Source: JAXLYE01 sp046351595
GTDB taxonomy: Bacteria > Myxococcota_A > Polyangia > Palsa-1104 > JAEUJZ01
Direction: 5' to 3'
DNA: 64,000 nt
Assembly (NCBI GenBank): GCA_046351595.1
Contig: JAXLYE010000001.1
Location: forward strand, 1,240,001-1,304,000
Positions within the stretch are counted from its first letter, which is position 1; each line of letters opens with the position of its first letter. Positions 48,026 to 55,872 of the stretch are shown piece after piece. The notes under the pieces were generated by a model. That model ran no database searches, was not told the origin of the DNA, and was given only the letters and a program-made list of their open reading frames with translations. The position numbers and the translations under genes are program-made.

Positions 48026-48673
48026 ATGCTAGGCCCCAGGACCGATAGCGATATAGCTCCCCGGCTACTCGCTGCGCTCGAAGCGAGCGTCACGGTCCCA
48101 GCCCGACTGCGGCAGGAGATCCTCAACTTCTCCACGTCGAACCGCGAGCAGGTCGAGAACCTGTCCGCCAGCATCGTCAAGCACATCTCGCTGTTCGCCG
48201 GCGCCGAGAACATCCTGCCCATCCTGGCGAAGCTTGATCAGGCCACCGGCGGCGCGCTCGCGCTGGTGCCGCGCGACGAGAAGCTGCGCATCGACAACGA
48301 GGCCTCCCTCGTGGTGGCGCGGCGCTCGGCCATCACGCTGGCGTCGAAGCTGGGCTTTGGCCCCGTCGAGCGCACCAAGGTCGCGACCGCGGTCTCCGAG
48401 CTCGCGCGCAACATCGTCATGTACGCCCAGTCGGGCGAGGTCCGGTTCCAGGTCATGACCTCGCCGCGCATCGGCATGTCCGTCGAGGCCCGCGACAACG
48501 GCCCGGGCATCCCCGACGTCGATCGCATCCTGTCGGGCAGCTTCCGCTCGAAGACCGGGCTCGGAATGGGCCTGCGTGGCGTCAAGTCGATCGCCCAGGA
48601 CTTCGCGATCCAGTCGACGCCCGGCCAGGGCACCCGCGTTCGCGTCGTGTTCTTCTCTCCGATCCAGCGCTAG
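48026..48673 (+). CDS. rsbT: RsbT-like serine kinase (HATPase)
   Basis: 215 residues. The C-terminal ~125 residues are a GHKL kinase of the RsbT/RsbW group: KVATAVSELARNIVMYA (N box), VEARDNGPGIPDVD (G1), SGSFRSKTGLGMGLRGVKSI and STPGQGTRVRVVFF. RsbT phosphorylates RsbS/RsbR in stressosome-type signalling. The ~85-residue helical N-terminal extension is longer than in Bacillus RsbT. First gene of a T-S-X operon. Confidence 0.88.
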   Translation: MLGPRTDSDIAPRLLAALEASVTVPARLRQEILNFSTSNREQVENLSASIVKHISLFAGAENILPILAKLDQATGGALALVPRDEKLRIDNEASLVVARRSAITLASKLGFGPVERTKVATAVSELARNIVMYAQSGEVRFQVMTSPRIGMSVEARDNGPGIPDVDRILSGSFRSKTGLGMGLRGVKSIAQDFAIQSTPGQGTRVRVVFFSPIQR

Positions 48674-48802
48674 TCGGCGGACCGCCATGCCAGACCAGGC
48701 ATCTCCCAGCTCCCTGCCGAAAAGCCCGATGCTACCCGCCCGCGCGGTCCGCGCCGCTTCTGAGACCGCTTGGGGACGAGCCAGCAGGCGCCGAGGTTTC
48801 CG

Positions 48803-49171
48803 ATGATTGATCGCATCCCAATTCTGCGCATTCGAGACCTGTTGCTGGTCTCGATCCAAGCCGACCTGCACGACATCCTCGTCGAGCAGCTGCAGGGCGA
48901 CATCCTGAAGGAGCTGGAGCGCAAGAGCGCGCACGGTCTGGTGCTGGACATCTCGGCGCTGCAGGTGCTCGACACCTATACGGCGCGGGCCTTCGTGCAC
49001 ACGGCGCAGATGGCGCGCCTGATGGGCACGCGGACCATCGTCTCGGGCATGACCCCGGCCATCGCCCTGACCCTCACCGAGATGGGCTTCTCTGCCTCGG
49101 GCTTCGAGACCGCGCTGGACCTCGAGTCGGCGCTGGCGGCCCTCTCCGCGCCTGACTCCGCGGACGACTGA
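48803..49171 (+). CDS. rsbS: RsbS-like STAS antagonist
   Basis: 122 residues from ATG 48803 (GAGG upstream). STAS fold: IPILRIRDLLLVSIQADLHDILVEQLQGDILKEL, then GLVLDISALQVLDTYTARAFVHTAQMARLMGTRTIVSGMTPAIALTLTEMG. The DISALQVLDTYT loop is where RsbS/RsbR proteins are phosphorylated; Ser and Thr are both present. It would hold RsbT until phosphorylated. No RsbR-type sensor is encoded beside it. Confidence 0.9.
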   Translation: MIDRIPILRIRDLLLVSIQADLHDILVEQLQGDILKELERKSAHGLVLDISALQVLDTYTARAFVHTAQMARLMGTRTIVSGMTPAIALTLTEMGFSASGFETALDLESALAALSAPDSADD

Positions 49172-49208
49172 CGACACCGATGCGGCCTGCTTCCGGCCGC
49201 GTCAGACT

Positions 49209-50213
49209 ATGCTCAAGATGCCGAAGGAGCCCGCGCTGCCCGCGTTGCGCACGACGAGCCTGCCGCTCGACGATGCGCACGGCCTGCCGCGAATCCTTGC
49301 GTCCGCGCGCCAGTTCGCCGAGGAGGCCGCCGCGCGCGAGCCGCAGGCGTTCGTCGCGCTGGTCGAGGAGCACGTGCGCCGCGTGCAGCGCCTGCCGCGT
49401 GAGAGCGCCAGCCTGATCCTCTCGGCCCGCGGCAGCGAGCTGTGGCTGTCGTGGGACGCGACGAGCGTGCGGCTGCCGGTGGTGCCGCCCGAGCCGGCGC
49501 GCATCACCGTCGTGCCGCCGCCGCAGAGCCCGCCCCGGTCGCAGCAGCCGCCGGCCCGGCCGGTCGGGCCGCCGCCCGAGGTGCGCGTGCACATGCGCGG
49601 CTGGGGCTGGCTGCCGGAGCCGCGCCTGCAGGCCGTGCTGCTCGAGCGGCCGCACCCGCGGGAGCAGCACAGCGGCGACTCGGCCCTGATCGAGCGCCAC
49701 GGCTCGCGGCTGCGCCTCGCGGTCGTCGACGGGCTGGGTCACGGTCCGGCGGCGCGCGAGGCCGCGGTGCGCACGGCCACGTCGCTCACCTCCTCGTTCC
49801 GCGACGAGCTGCAGGACTCGGTGCTCACCGCCCACGACCTGGTCGCGACCACGCGCGGGGCCACGCTGGGCGTCGCCGACATCGACCTTGCGGCCCGCAA
49901 CGTCCGCGCCACCACCGTCGGCAACGTCCGCGTCGCCATGTTCTTCGGCGGCGGCCGCACGTGGTCGCCGTGCGGCACCGACGCCGTGCTCGGGCACGGG
50001 CGCGGCACCCTGCACGGCCGCCTCGCGGTCCGGGTCGAGCAGCACCCGGTGCCCAGCGATACGATCTTCGCGCTGTTCTCGGACGGGCTGCAGAACCAGC
50101 TGCGCCTGCCGATGCAGCGCACGGCCGACCTCAGCGAGATGGCGCTGACGCTGTTCGCCACCTACTCGGTGCCGAACGACGACGCGACCCTGATGCTCGT
50201 CAGCTGCGCGTAG
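49209..50213 (+). CDS. rsbX: RsbX-like PP2C phosphatase with N-terminal extension
   Basis: 334 residues. A helical domain (1-85) and a Pro-rich linker precede a small PP2C/SpoIIE-type domain: SALIERHGSRLRLAVVDGLGHGPAAREAA, GVADIDLAARNVRATTVGNVRV, FALFSDGLQNQL and NDDATLMLVS. RsbX dephosphorylates RsbS/RsbR and resets the switch, fitting its position 37 bp after rsbS. Confidence 0.85.
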   Translation: MLKMPKEPALPALRTTSLPLDDAHGLPRILASARQFAEEAAAREPQAFVALVEEHVRRVQRLPRESASLILSARGSELWLSWDATSVRLPVVPPEPARITVVPPPQSPPRSQQPPARPVGPPPEVRVHMRGWGWLPEPRLQAVLLERPHPREQHSGDSALIERHGSRLRLAVVDGLGHGPAAREAAVRTATSLTSSFRDELQDSVLTAHDLVATTRGATLGVADIDLAARNVRATTVGNVRVAMFFGGGRTWSPCGTDAVLGHGRGTLHGRLAVRVEQHPVPSDTIFALFSDGLQNQLRLPMQRTADLSEMALTLFATYSVPNDDATLMLVSCA

Positions 50214-50227
50214 CGCGCGGGCGCCGC

Positions 50228-50692
50228 TCAGTCCTCGGAGGTCAGGCTGTAGGTGACCTCGTGCGAGGCCGGCTTGTTGACGGGCTTGGACAGCTCGGCG
50301 CGGATCGTCACCTTGCCCGCCTCGGTCGGCAGCTTCTCGGCCGGGATGACGAACAGGAGGATCCGCGAGCCGACGTTGAGCACGCGCGCGTCGCGGACCT
50401 GCTCGTAGCTGGTCTTGGTGCCCTGGGTGACCGAGAGCTTGACGGTGTGGGCCTTGGGCGCGCCCTTGCTCTGCGCCGACAGCGCGACCGTCACCTTGCA
50501 CAGGATGTCGAGGTCCTCACCGGCGATGTGGCTCGGCCGCATCGTGCGCAGGCCGGACTCGTTGTCGAGCTCACCGCACTCGATCGACTTGAGGTCGTAG
50601 GGCGCGGGCTGTCCTTCGGACTCTTGCGCGGACACGGCGCCGGCCGACAGCGTCAGCGCGGCCATGAGCGCAGCGCATAGCTTGGTACGCAT
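50228..50692 (-). CDS. Small secreted protein, unknown function
   Basis: 154 residues with a signal peptide (MRTKLCAALMAALTLSAGAVSAQ) and AGGAGACG before the ATG. The mature part is beta-rich with two Cys (IECGELDN and DILCKVTVAL), probably a disulfide. Layout resembles the secreted protein at 34215-34871. Convergent with rsbX. Confidence 0.7.
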   Translation of the reverse strand: MRTKLCAALMAALTLSAGAVSAQESEGQPAPYDLKSIECGELDNESGLRTMRPSHIAGEDLDILCKVTVALSAQSKGAPKAHTVKLSVTQGTKTSYEQVRDARVLNVGSRILLFVIPAEKLPTEAGKVTIRAELSKPVNKPASHEVTYSLTSED

Positions 50693-50781
50693 CGTCTCCT
50701 AGCTCCTTACTTAGGCGAGGGTTGCGAAAGCTCCGTATAGCACGCGCCTTCTTCGCTTTGCTACCCGCGCTGCTCAAAAGA

Positions 50782-50853
50782 GCACGCGGCTCACTCGGTG
50801 GGTAAGCCGCGGGGAGCGCACGCGGCTCACGCGGTGAGTAGGCCACGGGGGTC
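50782..50853. repeat. Two ~36-bp direct repeats with hairpin potential
   Basis: GCACGCGGCTCAC recurs at 50782 and 50818 followed by similar CGGTG(G/A)GTA sequence; each unit can fold (GCGGCT...AGCCGC or GGCTCAC...GTGAG). They lie downstream of the traAB stop. The remaining gap 50693-50976 shows no gene. Confidence 0.55.
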
Positions 50854-50976
50854 TGATGCGGAGGGGGGCTGCTTCCCGAAGGAGTGCGAGGGAAGCGAGA
50901 GGGGCTGCGGGGAGGGGGAGGGGGCGGGGCGGGCCCATCCCGGGCTGCGGGATGAGCGTCGCCCCGCCGGCGCGGA

Positions 50977-53900
50977 CTACTGCTGCACGACGATGAACTG
51001 CGTGCGCCGGTTGCGGTCGTAGCAGGCGGCCGTCTTCTCGGGGCACAGCGGCCGGGTCGGGCCGTAGCCGTCCGAGGTCAGGCGCTCGCCATCGACGCCG
51101 TGGTCGGTCAGGTACTTGCGCACCGACTCAGCGCGGTTCTTCGACAGCTGCATGTTCCACTTCAGGGTGCCGCGGATGTCGGTGTGGCCCTCGATGTGCA
51201 CCCGCATCGTCGGGCGCGACTTCATGACCGAGACCACCTCGTCAAGCAGCGGGAACGACGCCGGCTTGATGTCCCACTTGTTGGTCGCGAACAGGATCTG
51301 CTGCAGCAGCTTGATCTCGTCCTTCTCGACCATGATGTACTTCTTGGGCGGCGGGCAGCCCTGCGTCTCCTTCGGACCCGGCTCGAACGGGCACTTGTCG
51401 TCCTTGTCCGGGATGGTGTCCTTGTCCGTGTCGAGCAGCGGGCAGCCGTTGTTCTCCAGCGGCCCCGGCTCATCCGGGCAGCTGTCGAGGCGGTCGACCA
51501 GGCCGTCGCCGTCGCGATCCTTGTCCGGGCAGCCCTGGTTCTCCTTCGGGCCGGGCTCGAGCGGGCACTTGTCGAGGCGATCGACCAGGCCGTCCTTGTC
51601 GGTGTCGACGTCCGGGCAGCCCTGGTTCTCGGGCGGGCCGTACTGCGTCGGGCAGCGGTCGTTCTCGCCGATCAGGCCGTCGCGGTCCGGATCGAGGTCG
51701 ACGACCTTGGTCTTGATCTCCTCCTTCTTGCGGGCGAGCGGCAGGTAGCCGACGCTGGCAAACAGGCGGTACTGCGGCACGCCGGCCACCGGGGTCAGGC
51801 CCGGGCCACCGCCGAGGTTGACGGTGATGCCGGTGCGGTGCACCCAGCGCGCGGCCACGTCGAGCTCGAGCGGCGAGTAGATGTCCTGGTTGTTGAAGAA
51901 GCTGGTGCCGCCGACGAGCTCACCGGCCAGGCCGAAGCCCTTGGGCAGCGGGATGTACGCGCCGAGGCCGTAGCGGACCTGGTGCGAGACGCGGATGTTG
52001 CGGGCCTCCTGGTCCTGCGTGCGCAGGAACACGCTGGCGTTGACCGCCACGATGAAGCCCTTCTTGCTGCGGTAGTCGAGGGCCAGGCGCGGCTCGAAGC
52101 CGAACGAGGCATCGCCGTCACCGCGGAACTCCTCGCCCTTGCCCGTCGGGAACGAGATCTGGGGCACGAAGGCCAGGCCGAAGCCGCCCTCGGTGTTGTC
52201 GATGATACGCATCTTGCCGACGAGGCGGAGGTCGCCCAGGCCCGCGGTCGCGGGGTCGAGCGGCACGTCGGCCTGCGGCGTGTTGCGGTCAAAGCCCTGG
52301 TAGACGACGACCGGCAGGTCCACGCCGATCGACAGCCACTTGGTCAGGCCGATGCCGCCGCTCAGGTGCAGCGTCAGCATGTCCGGGACCGTCTCGGCCA
52401 GGAGCATCTTGGTCTGGTTGTTGTACAGGGCGAGGGGGCGGCGGGCGTACTCGATCCAGACGTTGGCCATCGGCACCCATTTTCCGGAGGTCCGGGTGCC
52501 TTCGACCTGGATGATGTTCTCGGGACCTATCGCGGGGCGAAAGGTCTGTGCATTCAGGGAGATAGCTCCCGACTGCGCGAAGGCGTCACTTGCGAGGGCG
52601 CAAAAAAAAACTGGAAGCAGACGGCTGAAGAGCCGGAGCGCGCCGCTGCGGTGGCTGCTGGTGTAGGCACCCGTCGCAGAAGCGGCCACCTTGCGGCGCC
52701 GCGAGCTCAGGAACAGCCCGCCCATCAGCAGCCCGCCCAGCGCCAGCCAGCCCGCGCCCGAGCTCTTCTGGGTGGTGTTCTGCCCAAAGCTGCAGCCGTA
52801 GTAGGCGCCGTAGTAGCCGGAGTCGAGGCGCGGCTTGCAGACCTTGAGCGCGTTGTCGCAGTACTGGTACTCGGCGCAGTCGCGGTCCGCGGTGCAGGTG
52901 ATATCGGGCGGCAGGCAGACCTTGCGGGTCGGGTGGCAGACCGTGCCGGCCGGGCACATCGCGTCGGTGGTGCAGGGCGGCGGCGGCGTCACGCAGATGT
53001 TGCTGACGGGGTCGCAGACGCGGCCCGACGGGCACTGGTCGTCGCGGGTGCAGCGGGTCGGCGGGCCGCAGGTGCCCTTGTCACAGATGCGACCCGACGG
53101 GCACTGCTCGTCGGTCGTGCACTGCACGCAGGCGCCGGCCGAGCAGATGCGGCGGTCGGCCGGGCAGGTCTGGCAGGTGGGGCCGCAGTGATCCGGGACG
53201 TTGCAGTCCTGGCACAGGCCGTCGCCGCAGTAGTTGCCGGGGCTGCAGTCCAGGCCGGGGGCGCCGCACTCCTGGCAGGGGCGGTTCTCGCCGACGATGG
53301 CGCTGAAGAGGCGGCCCGCCGGCATGATGCTGAACTTGCCGCCGTACATCGTCTGGTCGGTCAGCGGCGTCGTGCAGTTCTGGCTGCACTCGGCCTGCGG
53401 CGTGTCGGCGAGCGCCCACTCGATGTAGGCGGGGCCGGTGATCTGGTAATAGATCATCTCGATCGGGTACAGGCCCGCGTCGGTGAAGCGGACCTGCCTG
53501 ACGACGCGCGGGGAGTTGCCGCTGCTGTTGGCCTCAGGAATCACATCCGTCTTGCCGACGCGCAGCGTGCAGAAGTCGTCGCAGTTCAGGCCGATGGAGA
53601 TGGTCTTGCCCGCCATGTCGGCCGGGACGTTGAAGTAGCCGCGCAGGCGCATGGCGATGTCTACGTCGTCGCCTGTCGGGCTGGCCTTGGAGCTCTGGCT
53701 GTAGGGCAGGTACTCGTCCGGGTACAGCGCCCCGGTGAAGTCGCCCTCGACGAAGCCGTCCTGGCCGTTGCGGAAGTTGATGCGGTCGACGAGGCGGCTG
53801 ATGCGCCCGCGCAGCGCCGGATCCGTGGCCGGCTTGTTGAGCAGGGCCTCGGCGTCCATCTTGGTCTTCGGCACGGGCGGCGTGCCCGTCCGCTTGTACT

Positions 53901-54045
53901 GGATGAACGTGCTGCAGGCGCCGGTCCCGGTGTCACGCCGCGCCCCGGCCACGGCCTGGGTCTTGTCGATGGTGACCTGAGCCTGCGCCGACGACGCGAA
54001 CCCGACTACGCAACAGATCAATGGTAGCAACAAGCGTTGATGCAT
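50977..54045 (-). CDS. traAB: TraA-like receptor and TraB-like OmpA protein in one frame
   Basis: 1022 residues, ATG 54045 with GAGG upstream. Part 1 resembles the outer-membrane-exchange receptor TraA: signal peptide (1-22), a PA14-like beta domain (~85-215), Cys-rich repeats (~255-405), then Cys418 and a MYXO-CTERM-like TM/Arg tail (430-451, GWLALGGLLMGGLFLSSRRR). Part 2 resembles TraB: an internal signal peptide ending ASDAFA-Q (~491), a beta-barrel region, four thrombospondin type 3 repeats (~790-900) and a C-terminal OmpA domain (HIEGHTDIRGT). No stop separates them. GTG at Val453 could start TraB on its own. A T9 tract sits at codons 479-482. Confidence 0.8.
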   Translation of the reverse strand: MHQRLLLPLICCVVGFASSAQAQVTIDKTQAVAGARRDTGTGACSTFIQYKRTGTPPVPKTKMDAEALLNKPATDPALRGRISRLVDRINFRNGQDGFVEGDFTGALYPDEYLPYSQSSKASPTGDDVDIAMRLRGYFNVPADMAGKTISIGLNCDDFCTLRVGKTDVIPEANSSGNSPRVVRQVRFTDAGLYPIEMIYYQITGPAYIEWALADTPQAECSQNCTTPLTDQTMYGGKFSIMPAGRLFSAIVGENRPCQECGAPGLDCSPGNYCGDGLCQDCNVPDHCGPTCQTCPADRRICSAGACVQCTTDEQCPSGRICDKGTCGPPTRCTRDDQCPSGRVCDPVSNICVTPPPPCTTDAMCPAGTVCHPTRKVCLPPDITCTADRDCAEYQYCDNALKVCKPRLDSGYYGAYYGCSFGQNTTQKSSGAGWLALGGLLMGGLFLSSRRRKVAASATGAYTSSHRSGALRLFSRLLPVFFCALASDAFAQSGAISLNAQTFRPAIGPENIIQVEGTRTSGKWVPMANVWIEYARRPLALYNNQTKMLLAETVPDMLTLHLSGGIGLTKWLSIGVDLPVVVYQGFDRNTPQADVPLDPATAGLGDLRLVGKMRIIDNTEGGFGLAFVPQISFPTGKGEEFRGDGDASFGFEPRLALDYRSKKGFIVAVNASVFLRTQDQEARNIRVSHQVRYGLGAYIPLPKGFGLAGELVGGTSFFNNQDIYSPLELDVAARWVHRTGITVNLGGGPGLTPVAGVPQYRLFASVGYLPLARKKEEIKTKVVDLDPDRDGLIGENDRCPTQYGPPENQGCPDVDTDKDGLVDRLDKCPLEPGPKENQGCPDKDRDGDGLVDRLDSCPDEPGPLENNGCPLLDTDKDTIPDKDDKCPFEPGPKETQGCPPPKKYIMVEKDEIKLLQQILFATNKWDIKPASFPLLDEVVSVMKSRPTMRVHIEGHTDIRGTLKWNMQLSKNRAESVRKYLTDHGVDGERLTSDGYGPTRPLCPEKTAACYDRNRRTQFIVVQQ
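52602..52610 (-). other. T9 tract at the TraA/TraB junction
   Basis: Nine consecutive T in the sense strand encode the Val-Phe-Phe-Cys of the internal signal peptide. Reading with eight or ten T instead of nine stops TraA translation within about 20 codons, so slippage here would decide between a TraA-only product and a TraA-TraB fusion. Confidence 0.6.
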
Positions 54046-54458
54046 CTGGTTACCTCGATGGCTTGATACGAGATCCGTCTCTGCGCTCACAACCTGCCCA
54101 CTTTTCTGGTCGAGGGGAACATCGATGGGGATGCTCCGGACCGCTTGCGACCGATCGGTATCGGGCCTGGCCCTACCGCCGACCTTATAAGGGGTGAGAC
54201 ATCCCATCCTGGATGAAGCTCTGATAACTCTAACGCAGGGAGATCTGCTGCTGTCAACCTTCTGTGTGAAGGATGACCACGGCGACCTTACTCGCGCAGA
54301 GCTTCCGGAGGGCTTTCGACAGGCTTTCGGGGGCTTCCGCGAAGGCTTCCGCGGCGCGGCCGGCCGTCTCGGGCAGCCCGCTGCGTCTGGGCGACCAGGC
54401 ATCGGGCCCACAGGCCCTGGCAGCGCGAGCAGGACCGGGCGTCATGATCATGGCGCCG

Positions 54459-54529
54459 GGGTCATGGCTCCGGGGTCATGGCTCCGGGGTCATGGCTCCG
54501 GGGTCATGGCTCCGGGGTCATGGCTCCGG
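54459..54529. repeat. Five 14-bp tandem repeats (GGTCATGGCTCCGG)
   Basis: GTCATGG starts at 54461, 54475, 54489, 54503 and 54517, an exact 14-bp period. It lies in the 642-bp gap 54046-54687 between traAB and the response regulator. The frames open through it show no credible start or family, so no gene is called; the traAB promoter should lie near 54046-54200. Confidence 0.8.
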
Positions 54530-54687
54530 CGAGCCGGGCAGGCCAGGCGCCAGGCCCCAGCCCCACCCAGGAGCCGCGGCCTGAGCAGCGGCCTTCGGCG
54601 CGGCGATCGCTCCCCCTCGGCCCGCCGCCAGGTCCCCCTGCGCCGGGCCTCCCCTGCCCCGAGCCAGGTCGGCGCGGGGGCGACGAG

Positions 54688-55692
54688 CTAGGCCCGCCGC
54701 TCCTTGCCGTGCTTCTCGGCCTCGGCGCGCAGGATGACCTCGGCGAGCTCGGGGATGACTTCCCAGGCGACCTGCTGGATGGTCTCGGCGCTCATCCGGG
54801 CGATGGCCTCGAACTCGGCGCCGCGAGCGGCGATCTTCTCCAGCGCCGCCACCACCGTCGCCGGCACCGGCGCGCGCGGGATCAGCGAAGGCCGGGGCAT
54901 CTGCGGGACCTGAGCGGGAATGCCAGTGCTCGGGCCGCTCGGGCCCGCGGACGTGGAGGCACGGATCGGTTCAGGCATACGGTTCCCCTCGCTGGATGGT
55001 GCCGGAGCGGCGCTGAGGCTCGGCGGTGCGGGCTGCGCGGTGACGGGGGTCGCGACCGGAGTGACGGACGGGCGGGTCTGGGCCGGCGTCGCCGGGGCCG
55101 GGCGCAGGTTCGGCGTGCCCACGGCGGGCGACTGCGGCATGCCCATCAGCGTCGAGCGGGCCTCGGCCGTCGCCGCCGCCGGGGTCGCCGCCGGCGTAGC
55201 CGCGGGAGTCACCGGGGCCGGCGTCGGCCGCGCCGGGGCCGCCGCCGCCGGGGTCGAGACCGGGGTGGGCGTCGCCGGGCGCGGTCCGCTCGGGGCCGCC
55301 GCAGCGCCTGCTCCGGCGCGCCCCTTGAGCAGGTTGTTCACCTTGTCGATCACCGACTGCGTATCGAACGGCTTCACCAGGAACGCGTCGACGCCCGACT
55401 TCTGCCCGCGCGCCTCGTCGTAGGGCGAGAAGTTGCTGGTCAGCAGGATGACCGGCACGTCCTTGGTCGCGGCCTCGGCGCGGATCGCCGACGCCAGGTC
55501 GTAGCCGGACTTGCCGGGCAGGCCAGCGTCCGCCACCACGACGTCGGGACGGCCCTCCATCTCCTTGATGCGCGCCAGCGCCTCGTCGGTGCTGGTCGCC
55601 GTCGTTATCTGGTAGTCCTCACGCGCGAACGCGATCTGGACCACCTTCTGCATAGTGACGCTGTCCTCGACGAGCAGGATTTGCTTGGGCAT
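54688..55692 (-). CDS. Receiver-domain regulator with Pro/Ala linker and helical tail
   Basis: 334 residues from ATG 55692. Residues 1-125 are a CheY-like receiver: LLVEDSVTMQKVV, the phospho-Asp in VVVADAGLPG, ILLTSN and FLVKPFD. A ~170-residue Pro/Ala/Thr linker follows, then a C-terminal helix pair (ALEKIAARGAEFEAIARMSAETIQQVAWEVIPELAEVILRAE). No DNA-binding domain. Receiver + Pro-rich linker + conserved helical tail is the architecture of the polarity protein RomR, but the same tail occurs in other myxobacterial regulators, so no symbol is given. Confidence 0.75.
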   Translation of the reverse strand: MPKQILLVEDSVTMQKVVQIAFAREDYQITTATSTDEALARIKEMEGRPDVVVADAGLPGKSGYDLASAIRAEAATKDVPVILLTSNFSPYDEARGQKSGVDAFLVKPFDTQSVIDKVNNLLKGRAGAGAAAAPSGPRPATPTPVSTPAAAAPARPTPAPVTPAATPAATPAAATAEARSTLMGMPQSPAVGTPNLRPAPATPAQTRPSVTPVATPVTAQPAPPSLSAAPAPSSEGNRMPEPIRASTSAGPSGPSTGIPAQVPQMPRPSLIPRAPVPATVVAALEKIAARGAEFEAIARMSAETIQQVAWEVIPELAEVILRAEAEKHGKERRA

Positions 55693-55872
55693 GTGATCTC
55701 TGTTCTCCGGTGAGCCCCGGGGCTCCCTGGCTCCCTGGCTACAGCGCAGGCCCTCCCCGCCGCGGCGAGCGGCCGGAGGAGCGCTCATGCTGGGCGCCGC
55801 ATAGCAACTGTAAGGAGTCCGCCATGATTCAGTACCACGCGCAGCGTCGCCGCGTCAAACCTCGTTTTGTTT

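Noticed and set aside
54194..54691. Plus-strand 165-aa frame between traAB and the response regulator
   Set aside because: It crosses a 14-bp tandem repeat whose period is not a multiple of three, and no start signal is visible.
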